This document shows positions 1-8,553 of a stretch of 64,000 bases of DNA, in pieces (the stretch's first letter is position 1; every line of letters begins with the position of its first letter). Both the position numbers and the translations under genes were made by a program. Below the pieces are notes generated by a model, which saw nothing but the letters and a program-made list of their open reading frames with translations, did no database searches and was not told the DNA's origin. Origin of the DNA: a virus; the IMG/VR virus record IMGVR_UViG_3300008259_004660, positions 62,001 to 126,000 of that record; one strand, written 5' to 3'.

Positions 1-146
1 GCGACGCTAATGGAAATTTTTGCGTTGAAATGAAAAAAGAAAAAACAAAAACTCAAGCTACTTGTAATGGAGGAACTGCTTTTAGAGAAAACGCATACTT
101 ATCATTAAACTCAATGCAAATATTGAAAGAGAAAGTTTTGACTTGA
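1..146 (+). CDS. Partial hypothetical protein (3' end only)
   Basis: An open frame enters from the left edge (first full codon at 3) and ends at a TGA at 144-146. About 47 residues are visible, hydrophilic and Lys/Asn-rich, with two cysteines. The start lies outside the window and no domain is recognisable. The next gene starts 26 nt later on the same strand, so the two may be co-transcribed. Confidence 0.45.
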   Translation, partial: DANGNFCVEMKKEKTKTQATCNGGTAFRENAYLSLNSMQILKEKVLT

Positions 147-172
147 TATATATAAGATAAAAAGGATTACTT

Positions 173-733
173 ATGGGAATGTTCGATTATATCTCTGTAG
201 CTGATAAGCTTCCTACAAACGCGGAAATTGACGCCGCTGGATTGGATCTTTATAAAGAACCATTTCAAACAAAAGACTTGGATAATGTTCTAGCCACGTA
301 CTATATCCAAGGTGGTAGATTGTTTGTTGAAAAATATAGATCTTCAACTTGGGTTGCAGATGCAGATGCATTTGCCGGTGGATATCTCGACCGAGAAGAA
401 CCTTATCAAGAAGAACTAGTAGATTTTCACGGCAAGATCAACTTCTATCATCTTATTGATAAAGATGACAAAGATCATTGGGTTGAGTATAATGCCTTCT
501 TTACTCACGGTAAGCTAGACAAGATTGAACTGTTTAAATACAGTGTGGAGTCAAATGTTGAACGCAAACAAAGCCTCAAGGAAATATTTGCCAAGAGTGA
601 AGAGCGTAATAGGATTTGGTATAACAAATATATCTTTCACACAAAAGTATGGAGAAAAGTCCGTAGGGTTATGTTCAGATCTCTTTCTTTGGTGGAAAGC
701 AGCATCAGTTACATCAAGTACAGATTGCCTTGA
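173..733 (+). CDS. Hypothetical phage protein, 186 aa
   Basis: The 186-residue product begins MGMFDYI, an opening often seen in small conserved phage proteins of unknown role. It is acidic and aromatic-rich in the first 110 residues and strongly basic in the last 50, with no signal peptide or membrane segment. AAAGGA lies about 7 nt before the ATG and is one of the few Shine-Dalgarno-like sites in this window. It ends 4 nt before the convergent reductase gene. I cannot assign a function. Confidence 0.65.
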   Translation: MGMFDYISVADKLPTNAEIDAAGLDLYKEPFQTKDLDNVLATYYIQGGRLFVEKYRSSTWVADADAFAGGYLDREEPYQEELVDFHGKINFYHLIDKDDKDHWVEYNAFFTHGKLDKIELFKYSVESNVERKQSLKEIFAKSEERNRIWYNKYIFHTKVWRKVRRVMFRSLSLVESSISYIKYRLP

Positions 734-737
734 TGAC

Positions 738-1505
738 TTATTCAAGTTTTACATCAAAAGCTTTTTCAAATGCCTTTGGTGCTTCTTTATAGCTTTCTTG
801 AGTTTCATCTTTTGGATCATTCAAGTATTGCCAATTAAAACTTAATTCATTTGGAACTTTGAACCCAAAGAACTTCAAAACGTTCTTTTGTGTTTCCAAA
901 ACTTGCTCACCGTTCCAATTTTGACCAATAAACACAATACCTGCATCTTTATCTTTAATAATGTTATCTTCGTTCAAAGTGCTGTGTCTGTTTTCAAGCC
1001 AAGTCAAACGTTCGATCAATCTTTGATATACTCCGTTTGTTTGTCCCCATCTTACACTGCCAAAAAATACAACTGCGTCTGACTCAAACAATACTTTGCT
1101 GATCTTCCATAACTCATCGTCTTTGTTGTTGTAGCTGCACCAACAACGATGATCTCCTGTAGGATTCTTGGTTTTGTCTTTTAGTGCTGCTTCTTTTACT
1201 CCACAATTATTTCCTTCGTTCTTACTGACGTTACCTTCACAATCATATATCTTCAATTTTGATACATCGATAACTTCAGCGTTTCCAATTTCGTTTGCAA
1301 CATATTCAGCTAGTACACTGCTCTTTGGTTTTTGTTTGTCACCAACCCAACGATTGCTCGTAGTAAGAATCAGCACTTTTTTCTTTTGTTTCAGGCTATT
1401 GATCAATTTGTCCAACTTGCCTTCATACTCTGCATTCTCATTCAACTGAAAATGCTCGTTCAGAAGCTTACGATGCTTTAAAAATGTTTGTTCGAAATTG
1501 GACAT
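738..1505 (-). CDS. NAD(P)H-dependent FMN reductase / flavodoxin-fold oxidoreductase
   Basis: The 255-residue protein has a flavodoxin-like Rossmann fold. A beta strand near residues 45-52 (VLILTTSNR) leads into the phosphate-binding region, and a later strand VVFFGSVRWGQTNGVYQ resembles the flavin-contacting segment of NADPH-dependent FMN reductases. Known members reduce flavins or quinones with NAD(P)H in the cytosol. The start is placed at MSNFEQ (1505); an upstream in-frame ATG at 1523 would overlap the divergent gene's leader. A Cys-containing insert (CWCSYNN, about residue 130) is unusual for the fold and might bind metal. It is divergent from the DUF1800 gene and is probably an auxiliary metabolic gene. 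Confidence 0.7.
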   Translation of the reverse strand: MSNFEQTFLKHRKLLNEHFQLNENAEYEGKLDKLINSLKQKKKVLILTTSNRWVGDKQKPKSSVLAEYVANEIGNAEVIDVSKLKIYDCEGNVSKNEGNNCGVKEAALKDKTKNPTGDHRCWCSYNNKDDELWKISKVLFESDAVVFFGSVRWGQTNGVYQRLIERLTWLENRHSTLNEDNIIKDKDAGIVFIGQNWNGEQVLETQKNVLKFFGFKVPNELSFNWQYLNDPKDETQESYKEAPKAFEKAFDVKLE

Positions 1506-1563
1506 ATATATAAATATTATCATTTATTATTTTAACATAGATTATTTGATATTTATCTACTGT

Positions 1564-3084
1564 ATGAAAAACTCAAATGTATTGAGTATAAGCGTTGAAA
1601 ATGCATGGAAGCCGTTGCCAGTTTCAGAGTGGAATGAAGAAAATGCACGGCATCTATTAAACAGAGCAGGATGGACAGCGACACCAGAAATGTTGAAGCT
1701 TGCTGTTTCAGAAGGATTGGGAAAAACACTTAATAGACTTTTTTCTTTGGGAGCAATGTCAAAGGGAATTATAAAACCGCCTTCTGTAGTAAGATTTGAA
1801 AATGAGGAGAAAGAGCTTCAAGCATCATTAAGAGGAGCAACTTCACCAGAAGAGCGTGCAAAAATTCGCAGAGAAATACAAAACAAGGAAAGAAACGGAA
1901 TAAATGATTTGGCGATGCAATGGATTAAAGATGCCGCCGAAATTGAAAATTCTGCATTTTACAAGTGGGTGTTGTTTTTAAGCGATGTGTATGTAGTTGG
2001 CGCGGACAAAGTGAGAAACCCAACATTCATACATCAACACTTCCAAATCATAGCAAAGAACGCATATATAACTGCACCATCTCTAACCAAAGAAATATCT
2101 CGTTCACCTGCTATGATTCAATACTTGGATCTAAATAGAAGCGACAAAAAAGCTCCAAATGAAAATTTTGCCAGAGAACTTTTTGAACTGTTTGTGCTTG
2201 GAGAGGGAAATTACAACGAGAATGATATCAAAGAATCGGCCAAAGCGTTCACTGGATATAGAACAAAAGGTGGAGACTTTTTCATCAACAATCAACAGCG
2301 CGACATGGGAATAAAAAGCATTTTTGAAAACACAGGAAGATTCAGCGGTGATGATGTAATAGATATTGCATATAAACAACCATCCGCAGGAAGATTCTTG
2401 CCGCAAGAAATGATAAAGTTCTACCTTACGGACACAGAAATTCCAATACAATATTTGGACGAGATAGCTAAGATATGGAGAAGCAAAAATTACAGTCTGA
2501 GGACTTTGCTTGGATTGTTTTTTGGAAGCAATATCTTTTACTCCAAGGAATACAAAAGAAACTATATCAAGAGTCCTATTCATTTTTACTGTGGTCTTGT
2601 ACAGGATATGGGAATAAAAGTTTCGCCGCTTCAAAGATTGGTTACACAACCATTAAGATCAATGGGTCAAATGCCATTTTATCCACCAAACGTTCGTGGT
2701 TGGGTTGGTGGAACCAATTGGATAAATTCATCAACCATACAAGCAAGAAGACAAACCGTTGAAAATCTTTTCGCCACAATAGATGAAAAGACATTAAATG
2801 CCGATGAACAAAAACAATTATCATTGGCAAAGGAAAATGGAACATATGAATTTGTGTTCAACGAAAAATCGTTAGCCGAACTATCAAAGCTATCAAACAA
2901 GGAAGCATCTTTTGTTTTATGCCATAGATTCATAAACAATCCTTCAAGAGAAATTCTTTATGGGATTGAGAGATTTTTAGGTACCCCCACCCTCAAAGGA
3001 AAAAAAGACAGCGGCACTCCCACCACAAGATTGAAAAGAGCAATTGTTACGATACTACAATCGCCAGAATATCAACTATGTTAA
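1564..3084 (+). CDS. DUF1800 family protein
   Basis: The 506-residue protein matches DUF1800. It has the N-terminal signature ARHLLNRAGWTATPE (about residues 25-40), the central FARELFELFVLGEGNY block followed by KESAKAFTGYR, and the late PNVRGWVGGTNWINSST block. DUF1800 proteins have no settled biochemical role and are usually encoded beside DUF1501 proteins, as here. The start at 1564 is preferred to 1498, which would overlap the divergent reductase gene. A TATTTATC box ends 6 nt before this ATG. The sequence carries one of the TTTAGGTACCC repeats in frame (2976-2986). Length and motifs look complete. Confidence 0.85.
   Translation: MKNSNVLSISVENAWKPLPVSEWNEENARHLLNRAGWTATPEMLKLAVSEGLGKTLNRLFSLGAMSKGIIKPPSVVRFENEEKELQASLRGATSPEERAKIRREIQNKERNGINDLAMQWIKDAAEIENSAFYKWVLFLSDVYVVGADKVRNPTFIHQHFQIIAKNAYITAPSLTKEISRSPAMIQYLDLNRSDKKAPNENFARELFELFVLGEGNYNENDIKESAKAFTGYRTKGGDFFINNQQRDMGIKSIFENTGRFSGDDVIDIAYKQPSAGRFLPQEMIKFYLTDTEIPIQYLDEIAKIWRSKNYSLRTLLGLFFGSNIFYSKEYKRNYIKSPIHFYCGLVQDMGIKVSPLQRLVTQPLRSMGQMPFYPPNVRGWVGGTNWINSSTIQARRQTVENLFATIDEKTLNADEQKQLSLAKENGTYEFVFNEKSLAELSKLSNKEASFVLCHRFINNPSREILYGIERFLGTPTLKGKKDSGTPTTRLKRAIVTILQSPEYQLC
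2976..2986 (+). repeat. TTTAGGTACCC dispersed repeat, copy 1
   Basis: First of seven exact 11-bp copies found between 2976 and 9961. This copy is inside the DUF1800 coding sequence, where it encodes Leu-Gly-Thr in frame. Confidence 0.8.
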
Positions 3085-3088
3085 TACC

Positions 3089-4324
3089 ATGAAAAATCTA
3101 CCACACACACGCAGAGAATTTCTAAAAGTATCATCCACGGGAATTGGACTAATATCACTTGGTCAATTTGCACCGGAATTTCTGGTGCAATCGGCAATGG
3201 CGTCAACTCCGTTGCCAGAAAAAGATAAAAGTATACTTGTAATTGTTCAATTGGCAGGTGGAAATGACGGTCTTAATACTCTTATACCATACGAGGACAG
3301 CAATTATTACAAACTACGTCCGAAAATAGGTATCAAGAAAAAAGATGCAATTGTTATCAATAACACACACGCTCTACATCCTTCAATGGCAAAATTCAAT
3401 CAATTGTTCATTGAAGGAAAAGCTGGCATCATTCAAAATGTTGGTTATCCAAATCCAAACCGCAGCCATTTCAGATCGACTGAAATATGGGAAACCGCCG
3501 TTGACAGCGACAGAACATCAACAACTGGTTGGGTTGGAAGATTCATGGACAATCAATGTTCTGGTGTGCCAATAAATTCAACTGATCCATTGGCTGTGCA
3601 TATGACAAACAACACGCCACAATCTTTTGGAGGAAAAAAACCACATTCAACATTTGGATTTGTCAATAGAATAAACCGAAGAGACAACGAAGACACCAGA
3701 AAAGTATTAGAAACAACATATTTAAATACCAATGGTGAAAATGACAATAGTACATTTCTGAAACAAACACTCATGAACACTTTGCTTACTGAAAGAAAAG
3801 TGCAGCAAAAATTGGATGAATATAAACCATCGCACAATTATCCAAACAGTAATCTTGCTACATCATTGAAGAATGTTGCCGCCATGATAAGAGCAGGATT
3901 TCCAACCAGAGTATATTTCGTATCAATTGGTGGGTTCGACACACACAGCAATCAATTGATAAATCATTCAAACCTTTTGACACAGTTGTCTGATGCACTC
4001 CACGCATTTCAAAAAGACCTTGAAGGTCATAAACTAGACAAACAGGTCACCACAATGACATTCAGCGAGTTTGGTCGCCGCCCAAATGAAAATGAAAGTG
4101 CTGGTACAGATCATGGAACAGCCGCTCCCCTCTTCGTAATTGGATCAAATGTAAAAGGTGGAGTTTATGGCACTGCGCCAAATCTTAATCTGAAGAAAAA
4201 TCAAGATGTTGAATTCAGCACAGACTTCAGACAAGTATACAGTACTATGCTTGAGAAATGGATGAATTGTTCGTCTGAAAGTGTTCTTGGAAGAAAATAC
4301 AATGGTTTGGATATTATCGTTTGA
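3089..4324 (+). CDS. DUF1501 family protein with twin-arginine signal
   Basis: The 411-residue protein begins MKNLPHTRREFLKVSS, a textbook Tat motif, followed by a hydrophobic stretch and an Ala-rich probable cleavage region (SAMAS, about residue 40). DUF1501 hallmarks follow: VQLAGGNDGLNTLIPY, GYPNPNRSHFRSTEIWETA, GGFDTHSNQ and FSEFGRRPNEN, which resembles the metal-binding core of alkaline-phosphatase-like enzymes. The protein is predicted to be exported folded. It starts 4 nt after the DUF1800 stop. The TGA stop (4322-4324) lies inside the -35 TTGACA of the next promoter. The start at 3089 is preferred because the signal begins there. Confidence 0.87.
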   Translation: MKNLPHTRREFLKVSSTGIGLISLGQFAPEFLVQSAMASTPLPEKDKSILVIVQLAGGNDGLNTLIPYEDSNYYKLRPKIGIKKKDAIVINNTHALHPSMAKFNQLFIEGKAGIIQNVGYPNPNRSHFRSTEIWETAVDSDRTSTTGWVGRFMDNQCSGVPINSTDPLAVHMTNNTPQSFGGKKPHSTFGFVNRINRRDNEDTRKVLETTYLNTNGENDNSTFLKQTLMNTLLTERKVQQKLDEYKPSHNYPNSNLATSLKNVAAMIRAGFPTRVYFVSIGGFDTHSNQLINHSNLLTQLSDALHAFQKDLEGHKLDKQVTTMTFSEFGRRPNENESAGTDHGTAAPLFVIGSNVKGGVYGTAPNLNLKKNQDVEFSTDFRQVYSTMLEKWMNCSSESVLGRKYNGLDIIV

Positions 4325-4349
4325 CAATTAAGGTGAGTAGGAATAAATT
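4321..4349 (+). promoter_or_regulatory. Sigma70-like promoter for the 4356 gene
   Basis: TTGACA (4321-4326), a 17-bp spacer and TAAATT (4344-4349). The ATG follows the -10 by only 6 nt, so the transcript should be leaderless. The -35 contains the DUF1501 stop codon. Confidence 0.55.
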
Positions 4350-4355
4350 CATGAT

Positions 4356-4670
4356 ATGATCATAATCAAAACGATATACAGTGCCGGTGGCGCTTGCCCA
4401 TATCAATTGGAAGCAAAAACAAATGATGGCCAATGGTTTTATCTTAGATATAGGAATGGAATGCTAAGATATGCGATTGCTCCTAGTTCAGAATCTTGGA
4501 TGAAGCGAAAAGGTGATAGCGTATATGATTATAGCAAGAAAATCGGAGATGATCTTGACGGATTTGCCAACCACAATACAATATATCCACACCTCAAAGA
4601 ACTTGTTAAGTTTCCAGAGGACTTTAAAATAGACTCCAACGAGATTATTGACCCACTTGAATTAAAGTGA
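4356..4670 (+). CDS. Hypothetical protein, 104 aa
   Basis: A soluble 104-residue protein with a mixed alpha/beta look and an aromatic-rich N-terminal half (QWFYLRYRNGMLRYA). No family is recognised. It is convergent with, and directly abuts, the minus-strand gene ending at 4671. The start is supported by the promoter immediately upstream. Confidence 0.65.
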   Translation: MIIIKTIYSAGGACPYQLEAKTNDGQWFYLRYRNGMLRYAIAPSSESWMKRKGDSVYDYSKKIGDDLDGFANHNTIYPHLKELVKFPEDFKIDSNEIIDPLELK

Positions 4671-4856
4671 TCAAGGAAAATCTTTGCTTCCGCTACTAGG
4701 ATTTGTATATCCTTGATACTCATCAACATCATCTGTAGTGGATGGTGTACTTGGAGTAGGTTGAGGTGTAGGAACAGAATTACTGTTCTTTTTCTTTTTC
4801 AAGAAAAATACTGCTGCGCCGCCAACCAAAATTAATAGTATTATTATCAACATCAT
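4671..4856 (-). CDS. Small membrane-anchored protein with Pro/Thr/Ser tail
   Basis: About 61 residues: one N-terminal membrane helix (MMLIIILLILVGGAAVFFL), a KKKK stop-transfer patch, then a Pro/Thr/Ser tail (VPTPQPTPSTPSTT) and an acidic end. A longer reading starting at 4916 is possible but would begin inside the promoter of the divergent ABC/GNAT gene, so the internal ATG pair at 4853-4856 is preferred. Topology suggests an inner-membrane anchor with a flexible tail. Function unknown. Confidence 0.5.
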   Translation of the reverse strand: MMLIIILLILVGGAAVFFLKKKKNSNSVPTPQPTPSTPSTTDDVDEYQGYTNPSSGSKDFP

Positions 4857-4890
4857 ATTCAATAAGTATGTAGATTTTTCTATAAAAGTA

Positions 4891-4919
4891 TTGACTTTTG
4901 GTATAAAATAAGTCATAGT
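4891..4919 (+). promoter_or_regulatory. Promoter of the ABC-ATPase/GNAT gene
   Basis: TTGACT (4891-4896), a 17-bp spacer and CATAGT (4914-4919). The site favours the ATG at 4928 (8 nt downstream) over the one at 4922 (2 nt downstream). Confidence 0.5.
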
Positions 4920-4927
4920 TTATGACA

Positions 4928-5977
4928 ATGAATACATTGTCCGTAACTGTAAATGTTGACCAAACTCTACTTAATGCTCTTGAGCCATTTGATTACAAAT
5001 TTGATGGCACAAGTACATTTAGTCTACCATCGTTTGATGCTCCTAAACGCGATGGTAGTTGGGCGATTGGATTGATTGTTGGTCCATCTGGCACAGGTAA
5101 GAGTCAACTTCTAAAAAAGCATTATGGTATTACCTCAGAGCCTATATGGGATGCCAGCAAAGCTATTGCTAGTCAGGTTCAATATCAAAAATTAAGTGCC
5201 GTGGGATTGAATAGTGTACCGTCTTGGTGTCGCCCATATCATGTGTTAAGCAATGGTGAACAATTTAGAGCAAGAATGGCTGCAATGCTTGACAGCAATA
5301 CATCATTCGACGAGTTTACTAGTGTGGTTGATCGTACCATAGCAAAAAGCTGTTCTCACGCTCTTCAACGTCAAATTAGAAATGATAAATTGAATGGTGT
5401 TGTATTTGCCACATGTCATTATGATGTCACCGAGTGGCTGCAACCTGATTGGGTTTTTGATACACTTACACAGTCATTGACTGTGGGGAGGTCTCTTTGG
5501 CGACGCCCCGATGTTCATCTTTCCATCGAACGATGCGACAGTAGTTGGTGGCAAGTTTTTAAAGACCATCACTATTTGAGTGAAAACATAAACAAAGCAT
5601 CGCGCTGCTATATTGCAAAGTGGAACGACAACCCAGTTGGATTTGTATCCGTTCTTCCCATGCCAAGTGGAACTCTCAAGAATGCTTGGCGCGAACATCG
5701 TGTTGTAATTCTTCCAGACTATCAAGGAATTGGCTTGGGAGTAAGACTGAGTGATGCAATTGGACAGATGTATGTTGACGACGGCAAACGCTATTATAGC
5801 AAAACCGCACACCCTCGCATGGGAGAATACAGAAATAAATCCAAAAATTGGAAACCTACCAGCAAAAATATGAAAAACAGACAAGATTATAAAGCTGGTC
5901 ATGATAGGAAATACAGCAGTCAAAAACATGCGGACAGAACTTGCTACAGTCACGAATATATCAACAAAAGTTGTTGA
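4928..5977 (+). CDS. ABC-type ATPase fused to a GNAT acetyltransferase-like domain
   Basis: The 349-residue fusion has two parts. Residues about 45-185 form an ABC ATPase core with Walker A GPSGTGKS, an LSNGEQ signature, a Walker B-like SFDEF and an H-loop ATCH. Residues about 195-340 form a GNAT domain with HHYLS and the acetyl-CoA loop YQGIGLG. There is no membrane segment, so it is not a transporter. Mom, the Mu phage DNA-modifying enzyme, is also GNAT-like with a conserved His-Tyr start, so a role in nucleic-acid modification or protection is a fair guess. Another acyl transfer is equally possible. All core ATPase motifs appear intact. Confidence 0.75.
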   Translation: MNTLSVTVNVDQTLLNALEPFDYKFDGTSTFSLPSFDAPKRDGSWAIGLIVGPSGTGKSQLLKKHYGITSEPIWDASKAIASQVQYQKLSAVGLNSVPSWCRPYHVLSNGEQFRARMAAMLDSNTSFDEFTSVVDRTIAKSCSHALQRQIRNDKLNGVVFATCHYDVTEWLQPDWVFDTLTQSLTVGRSLWRRPDVHLSIERCDSSWWQVFKDHHYLSENINKASRCYIAKWNDNPVGFVSVLPMPSGTLKNAWREHRVVILPDYQGIGLGVRLSDAIGQMYVDDGKRYYSKTAHPRMGEYRNKSKNWKPTSKNMKNRQDYKAGHDRKYSSQKHADRTCYSHEYINKSC

Positions 5978-6035
5978 CAACCGTGAAAAAATCTGCATTA
6001 TGCGGCGAATAATTAAGTAATTTAAAATCTTCGCC

Positions 6036-7028
6036 ATGTCTGAACCAATTGATTTCATCAAAACAAACTTCGAATACAACAATCAATCATTGTATAATCG
6101 ACTTTCAACATGCAGTTTCAGAACATTACTCCTTAATGGAATATGGAGAACGATGAAATCAAACGGCGAACCAGAATATGTCTTGATTGAAGATATGGCA
6201 CCAGATCATATAGCTCGTTCTATCAAAAAAGCAAAAGCAGACAACAACTCTCTTATCATTGATATTCTTGCAAGTGAAGTTGAAAGAAGAAGCAAAAGAG
6301 GAGAAATGGCACTTTCCAAGTTAAACAATAGCAATAACAAAAACACAGAAAAAAACACAATGAGTACAAGCACAAGTAACAACATAGAAACAAACCAACA
6401 CGTTTTCAGATATGCCCTGAATGATGTTTTGCGAGTGGCGGGTAAAGACAACAAAGTACGCGATGTAATCGTTACATTTAGACAGGAAGCCTTGGCTGAA
6501 AATGGATATCGCGCTGCATATAGATACAAGGTAAAGGGAAGCAATGGAGATAACAGTGCATTGTACTCTCAGCGAGATATGATTGAAATGGAAAATCGTG
6601 CTGTTAAATTGGAAAAACGCCGTAGCAAAAAGGCGAGCAAAACAAAGACACAGCGTGATGTATCACAGAAGTTTGAAGTAAATAAGACGTATGGTAGATA
6701 TACCATTGTAAATCACGATGCTGTTATGCGATTTGGAAAGAGAAAAGACGGAACCCTCACGGTTTCAAACTCTGTCACCGGTCACAGATATGATGTTACT
6801 GTTGATGGAGGAAAGACGGTTGTTACATTCACTCAAACAGAACTATCCAAGGCAATTGAAAGAGAAGCAAAAGCAATTGATACAACAAATGCTATTGTGC
6901 AAAGCGAACTTGATTTCAATTCATCCGAAAATTCGCAACTTCGTGCAGAGAATAATGAATTAAAGAGAATGATTGCTGAAATTCACGAAAAGCTTAATAT
7001 GCGAGCGGCCACAACAACTATTCAATAA
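6036..7028 (+). CDS. Hypothetical protein with C-terminal coiled coil, 330 aa
   Basis: No family recognised. The protein has an N-terminal helical part (1-90), a low-complexity Asn/Thr/Ser linker (about 92-120), a basic segment (RRSKKASKTKTQR, about 195-207), a beta-rich region (about 215-265) and a C-terminal coiled coil (LRAENNELKRMIAEIHEKLN). The linker suggests two modules. A second in-frame ATG just after the poly-Asn stretch could give a shorter form. A DNA- or scaffold-binding role is plausible from the basic and coiled-coil parts, but this is inference. Confidence 0.6.
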   Translation: MSEPIDFIKTNFEYNNQSLYNRLSTCSFRTLLLNGIWRTMKSNGEPEYVLIEDMAPDHIARSIKKAKADNNSLIIDILASEVERRSKRGEMALSKLNNSNNKNTEKNTMSTSTSNNIETNQHVFRYALNDVLRVAGKDNKVRDVIVTFRQEALAENGYRAAYRYKVKGSNGDNSALYSQRDMIEMENRAVKLEKRRSKKASKTKTQRDVSQKFEVNKTYGRYTIVNHDAVMRFGKRKDGTLTVSNSVTGHRYDVTVDGGKTVVTFTQTELSKAIEREAKAIDTTNAIVQSELDFNSSENSQLRAENNELKRMIAEIHEKLNMRAATTTIQ

Positions 7029-7033
7029 TCCTC

Positions 7034-7159
7034 ATGAGTATACTCGGCATTATTCTATGGACATTGGCAATAGTTTGGATAATTGGAATCGCAGTCTTTG
7101 TTTATGGAATAATGACCGCAGAGGACAATGATGACCCAGATGAATGGGAAGGAAAGTAA
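7034..7159 (+). CDS. Small single-pass membrane protein, 41 aa
   Basis: A hydrophobic helix (ILGIILWTLAIVWIIGIAVF) is followed by an acidic tail (TAEDNDDPDEWEGK). It starts 5 nt after the preceding stop and ends 6 nt before the next gene, so it sits in an operon. The arrangement suits an inner-membrane peptide with a cytoplasmic tail. Function unknown. Confidence 0.6.
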   Translation: MSILGIILWTLAIVWIIGIAVFVYGIMTAEDNDDPDEWEGK

Positions 7160-7165
7160 GAACAT

Positions 7166-7489
7166 ATGAAAAATATATTGACAAAGCTTTTTGGGAAAGA
7201 AGAGCCAAACAACAAGGAAATAATGCCGCCATCTTATATTCCAGAGGCATTATACAACCTTGGTTGGGAGATAAACATCAGTGGCTCCAAAAGAGTATCA
7301 TCTGAATGGCAAAGAGTGAATGAAAAAGATATCAACGAAGCCAAGGAATCGCTGAAGAATCAAGTAGAAGAAATGCACAAGATTCTTGAAAAGGCACATA
7401 CCCAAAAGAAAGAATTCGTTAATCTTGAAAGTAATGTGTTTAGACTAAATGATGTATCATCAGTTACATCATATTGCTACAAAATTTAG
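7166..7489 (+). CDS. Hypothetical protein, 107 aa
   Basis: A soluble, charged protein. The first 50 residues are basic (ILTKLFGKEEP) and residues about 55-85 are strongly helical and may form a short coiled coil. The TAG stop is inside a TTTAGGTACCC repeat. No family recognised. Confidence 0.6.
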   Translation: MKNILTKLFGKEEPNNKEIMPPSYIPEALYNLGWEINISGSKRVSSEWQRVNEKDINEAKESLKNQVEEMHKILEKAHTQKKEFVNLESNVFRLNDVSSVTSYCYKI

Positions 7490-7495
7490 GTACCC
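7485..7495 (+). repeat. TTTAGGTACCC dispersed repeat, copy 2
   Basis: Exact copy overlapping the stop codon of the 7166 gene. It lies 19 nt before the next gene's ATG. Confidence 0.8.
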
Positions 7496-7514
7496 TACCC
7501 CATTATATTCATAT

Positions 7515-7790
7515 ATGCTGCGCTTATCATTCAAAATTCAAAACATATTCTCCAAAGACATATGGTATGATATGTACACATATACCAAACAGCTATCACG
7601 TAACAAATACTTTGAAAGCCAAGTAATATATTCAGACCACAATATATTTGAATTCGTATTAGATCTATCTTGGAATGGTAGAGATCATGTTGGTCCAAAT
7701 ATTGAATTATCATTATTTGGTTACCATATTATTGTAGGAATATATGACAGCAGACATTGGGATTATAAAGAAGGAAAGTGGGCGAGTTAA
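7515..7790 (+). CDS. Hypothetical conserved phage protein, 91 aa
   Basis: A small aromatic-rich protein. The C-terminal part (ELSLFGYHIIVGIYDSRHWDYKEGKW) has the look of a beta-rich family common in T4-like phages, where a HHI..YDxRHWD end recurs. An open frame extends back to 7449, but that would overlap the preceding gene and read through the repeat, so the ATG at 7515 is preferred. Function unknown. Confidence 0.6.
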   Translation: MLRLSFKIQNIFSKDIWYDMYTYTKQLSRNKYFESQVIYSDHNIFEFVLDLSWNGRDHVGPNIELSLFGYHIIVGIYDSRHWDYKEGKWAS

Positions 7791-7892
7791 ATACAAAAAA
7801 TAACACAAAAAATATATATAAAAAATGATATATAGATATATGTAACCGTATATATAATATATATCATAGAACAATCAACGAAAGAATAATAT

Positions 7893-8303
7893 ATGGCAAC
7901 AAAGAAACCCAGTTCAAAGAAGGCTGCAAAGAAAAGCAGCAACACAACTAAAAGATCAACAAAGAAAAACAAAAATAACGCGGCAGAAATTATTAACGCT
8001 ACAGAAAATAAAGAGCTTCAAACGCTCGCCGCTCAAGTTGATATAACACCAGTTGTAGAAAATAATAATACAGCAGAAACAGTAGTAGCAGAAACAGCAC
8101 AAGTTGATACAACAGCATCAACAGAACAAACACCGGATACATCGTCATTAGCATCAAGTGCCGCCGCTATACATAAAGACGAAGTTGTTGTTGAAAACGC
8201 ATCATATAACAATATGGTAGTTCCACAAACAAAAGATAATACATATGCGTTTATTATTGGTGGATTTGTTCTACTTATTACTTTGATGTTGTTTTTCATA
8301 TAA
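7893..8303 (+). CDS. Tail-anchored membrane protein with basic N-terminus, 136 aa
   Basis: The first 35 residues are Lys/Ser/Thr-rich (KKPSSKKAAKKSS), as in nucleic-acid-binding tails. The middle is low-complexity Ala/Thr/Glu. The last 20 residues form one membrane helix (YAFIIGGFVLLITLMLFFI) ending at the stop. This tail-anchor layout could tether DNA or RNA to the inner membrane; that role is inferred. A 100-bp AT-rich TATA-repeat stretch lies upstream. Confidence 0.6.
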   Translation: MATKKPSSKKAAKKSSNTTKRSTKKNKNNAAEIINATENKELQTLAAQVDITPVVENNNTAETVVAETAQVDTTASTEQTPDTSSLASSAAAIHKDEVVVENASYNNMVVPQTKDNTYAFIIGGFVLLITLMLFFI

Positions 8304-8329
8304 GAAATAACAAACATAAAAAGGTTATA

Positions 8330-8548
8330 ATGAGCAGAAAGAAAAAAGAAAACAAGGCATTATCCAAAGAAGATGATGCCTTTTTTACATATGAAGAAGA
8401 GAAAAAAGATTTAGGTACCCTATTGCCTAATAAAAATGATACTTCTAATACCAAAAATACCATATATGTGTTTAAAGATAAAAGTACAACAACTGTGTGC
8501 TATGATGGTAAAAATGTAAATTATATCACCGTACATATGAATTCTTGA
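8330..8548 (+). CDS. Hypothetical protein, 72 aa
   Basis: A charged N-terminal half (RKKKENKALSKEDD) is followed by a short beta-like C-terminal half. It contains an in-frame TTTAGGTACCC repeat encoding part of DLGTLL. AAAAGG lies about 6 nt before the ATG. No family recognised. Confidence 0.55.
   Translation: MSRKKKENKALSKEDDAFFTYEEEKKDLGTLLPNKNDTSNTKNTIYVFKDKSTTTVCYDGKNVNYITVHMNS
8410..8420 (+). repeat. TTTAGGTACCC dispersed repeat, copy 3
   Basis: Exact copy inside the coding sequence of the 8330 gene. Confidence 0.8.
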
Positions 8549-8553
8549 AATAT

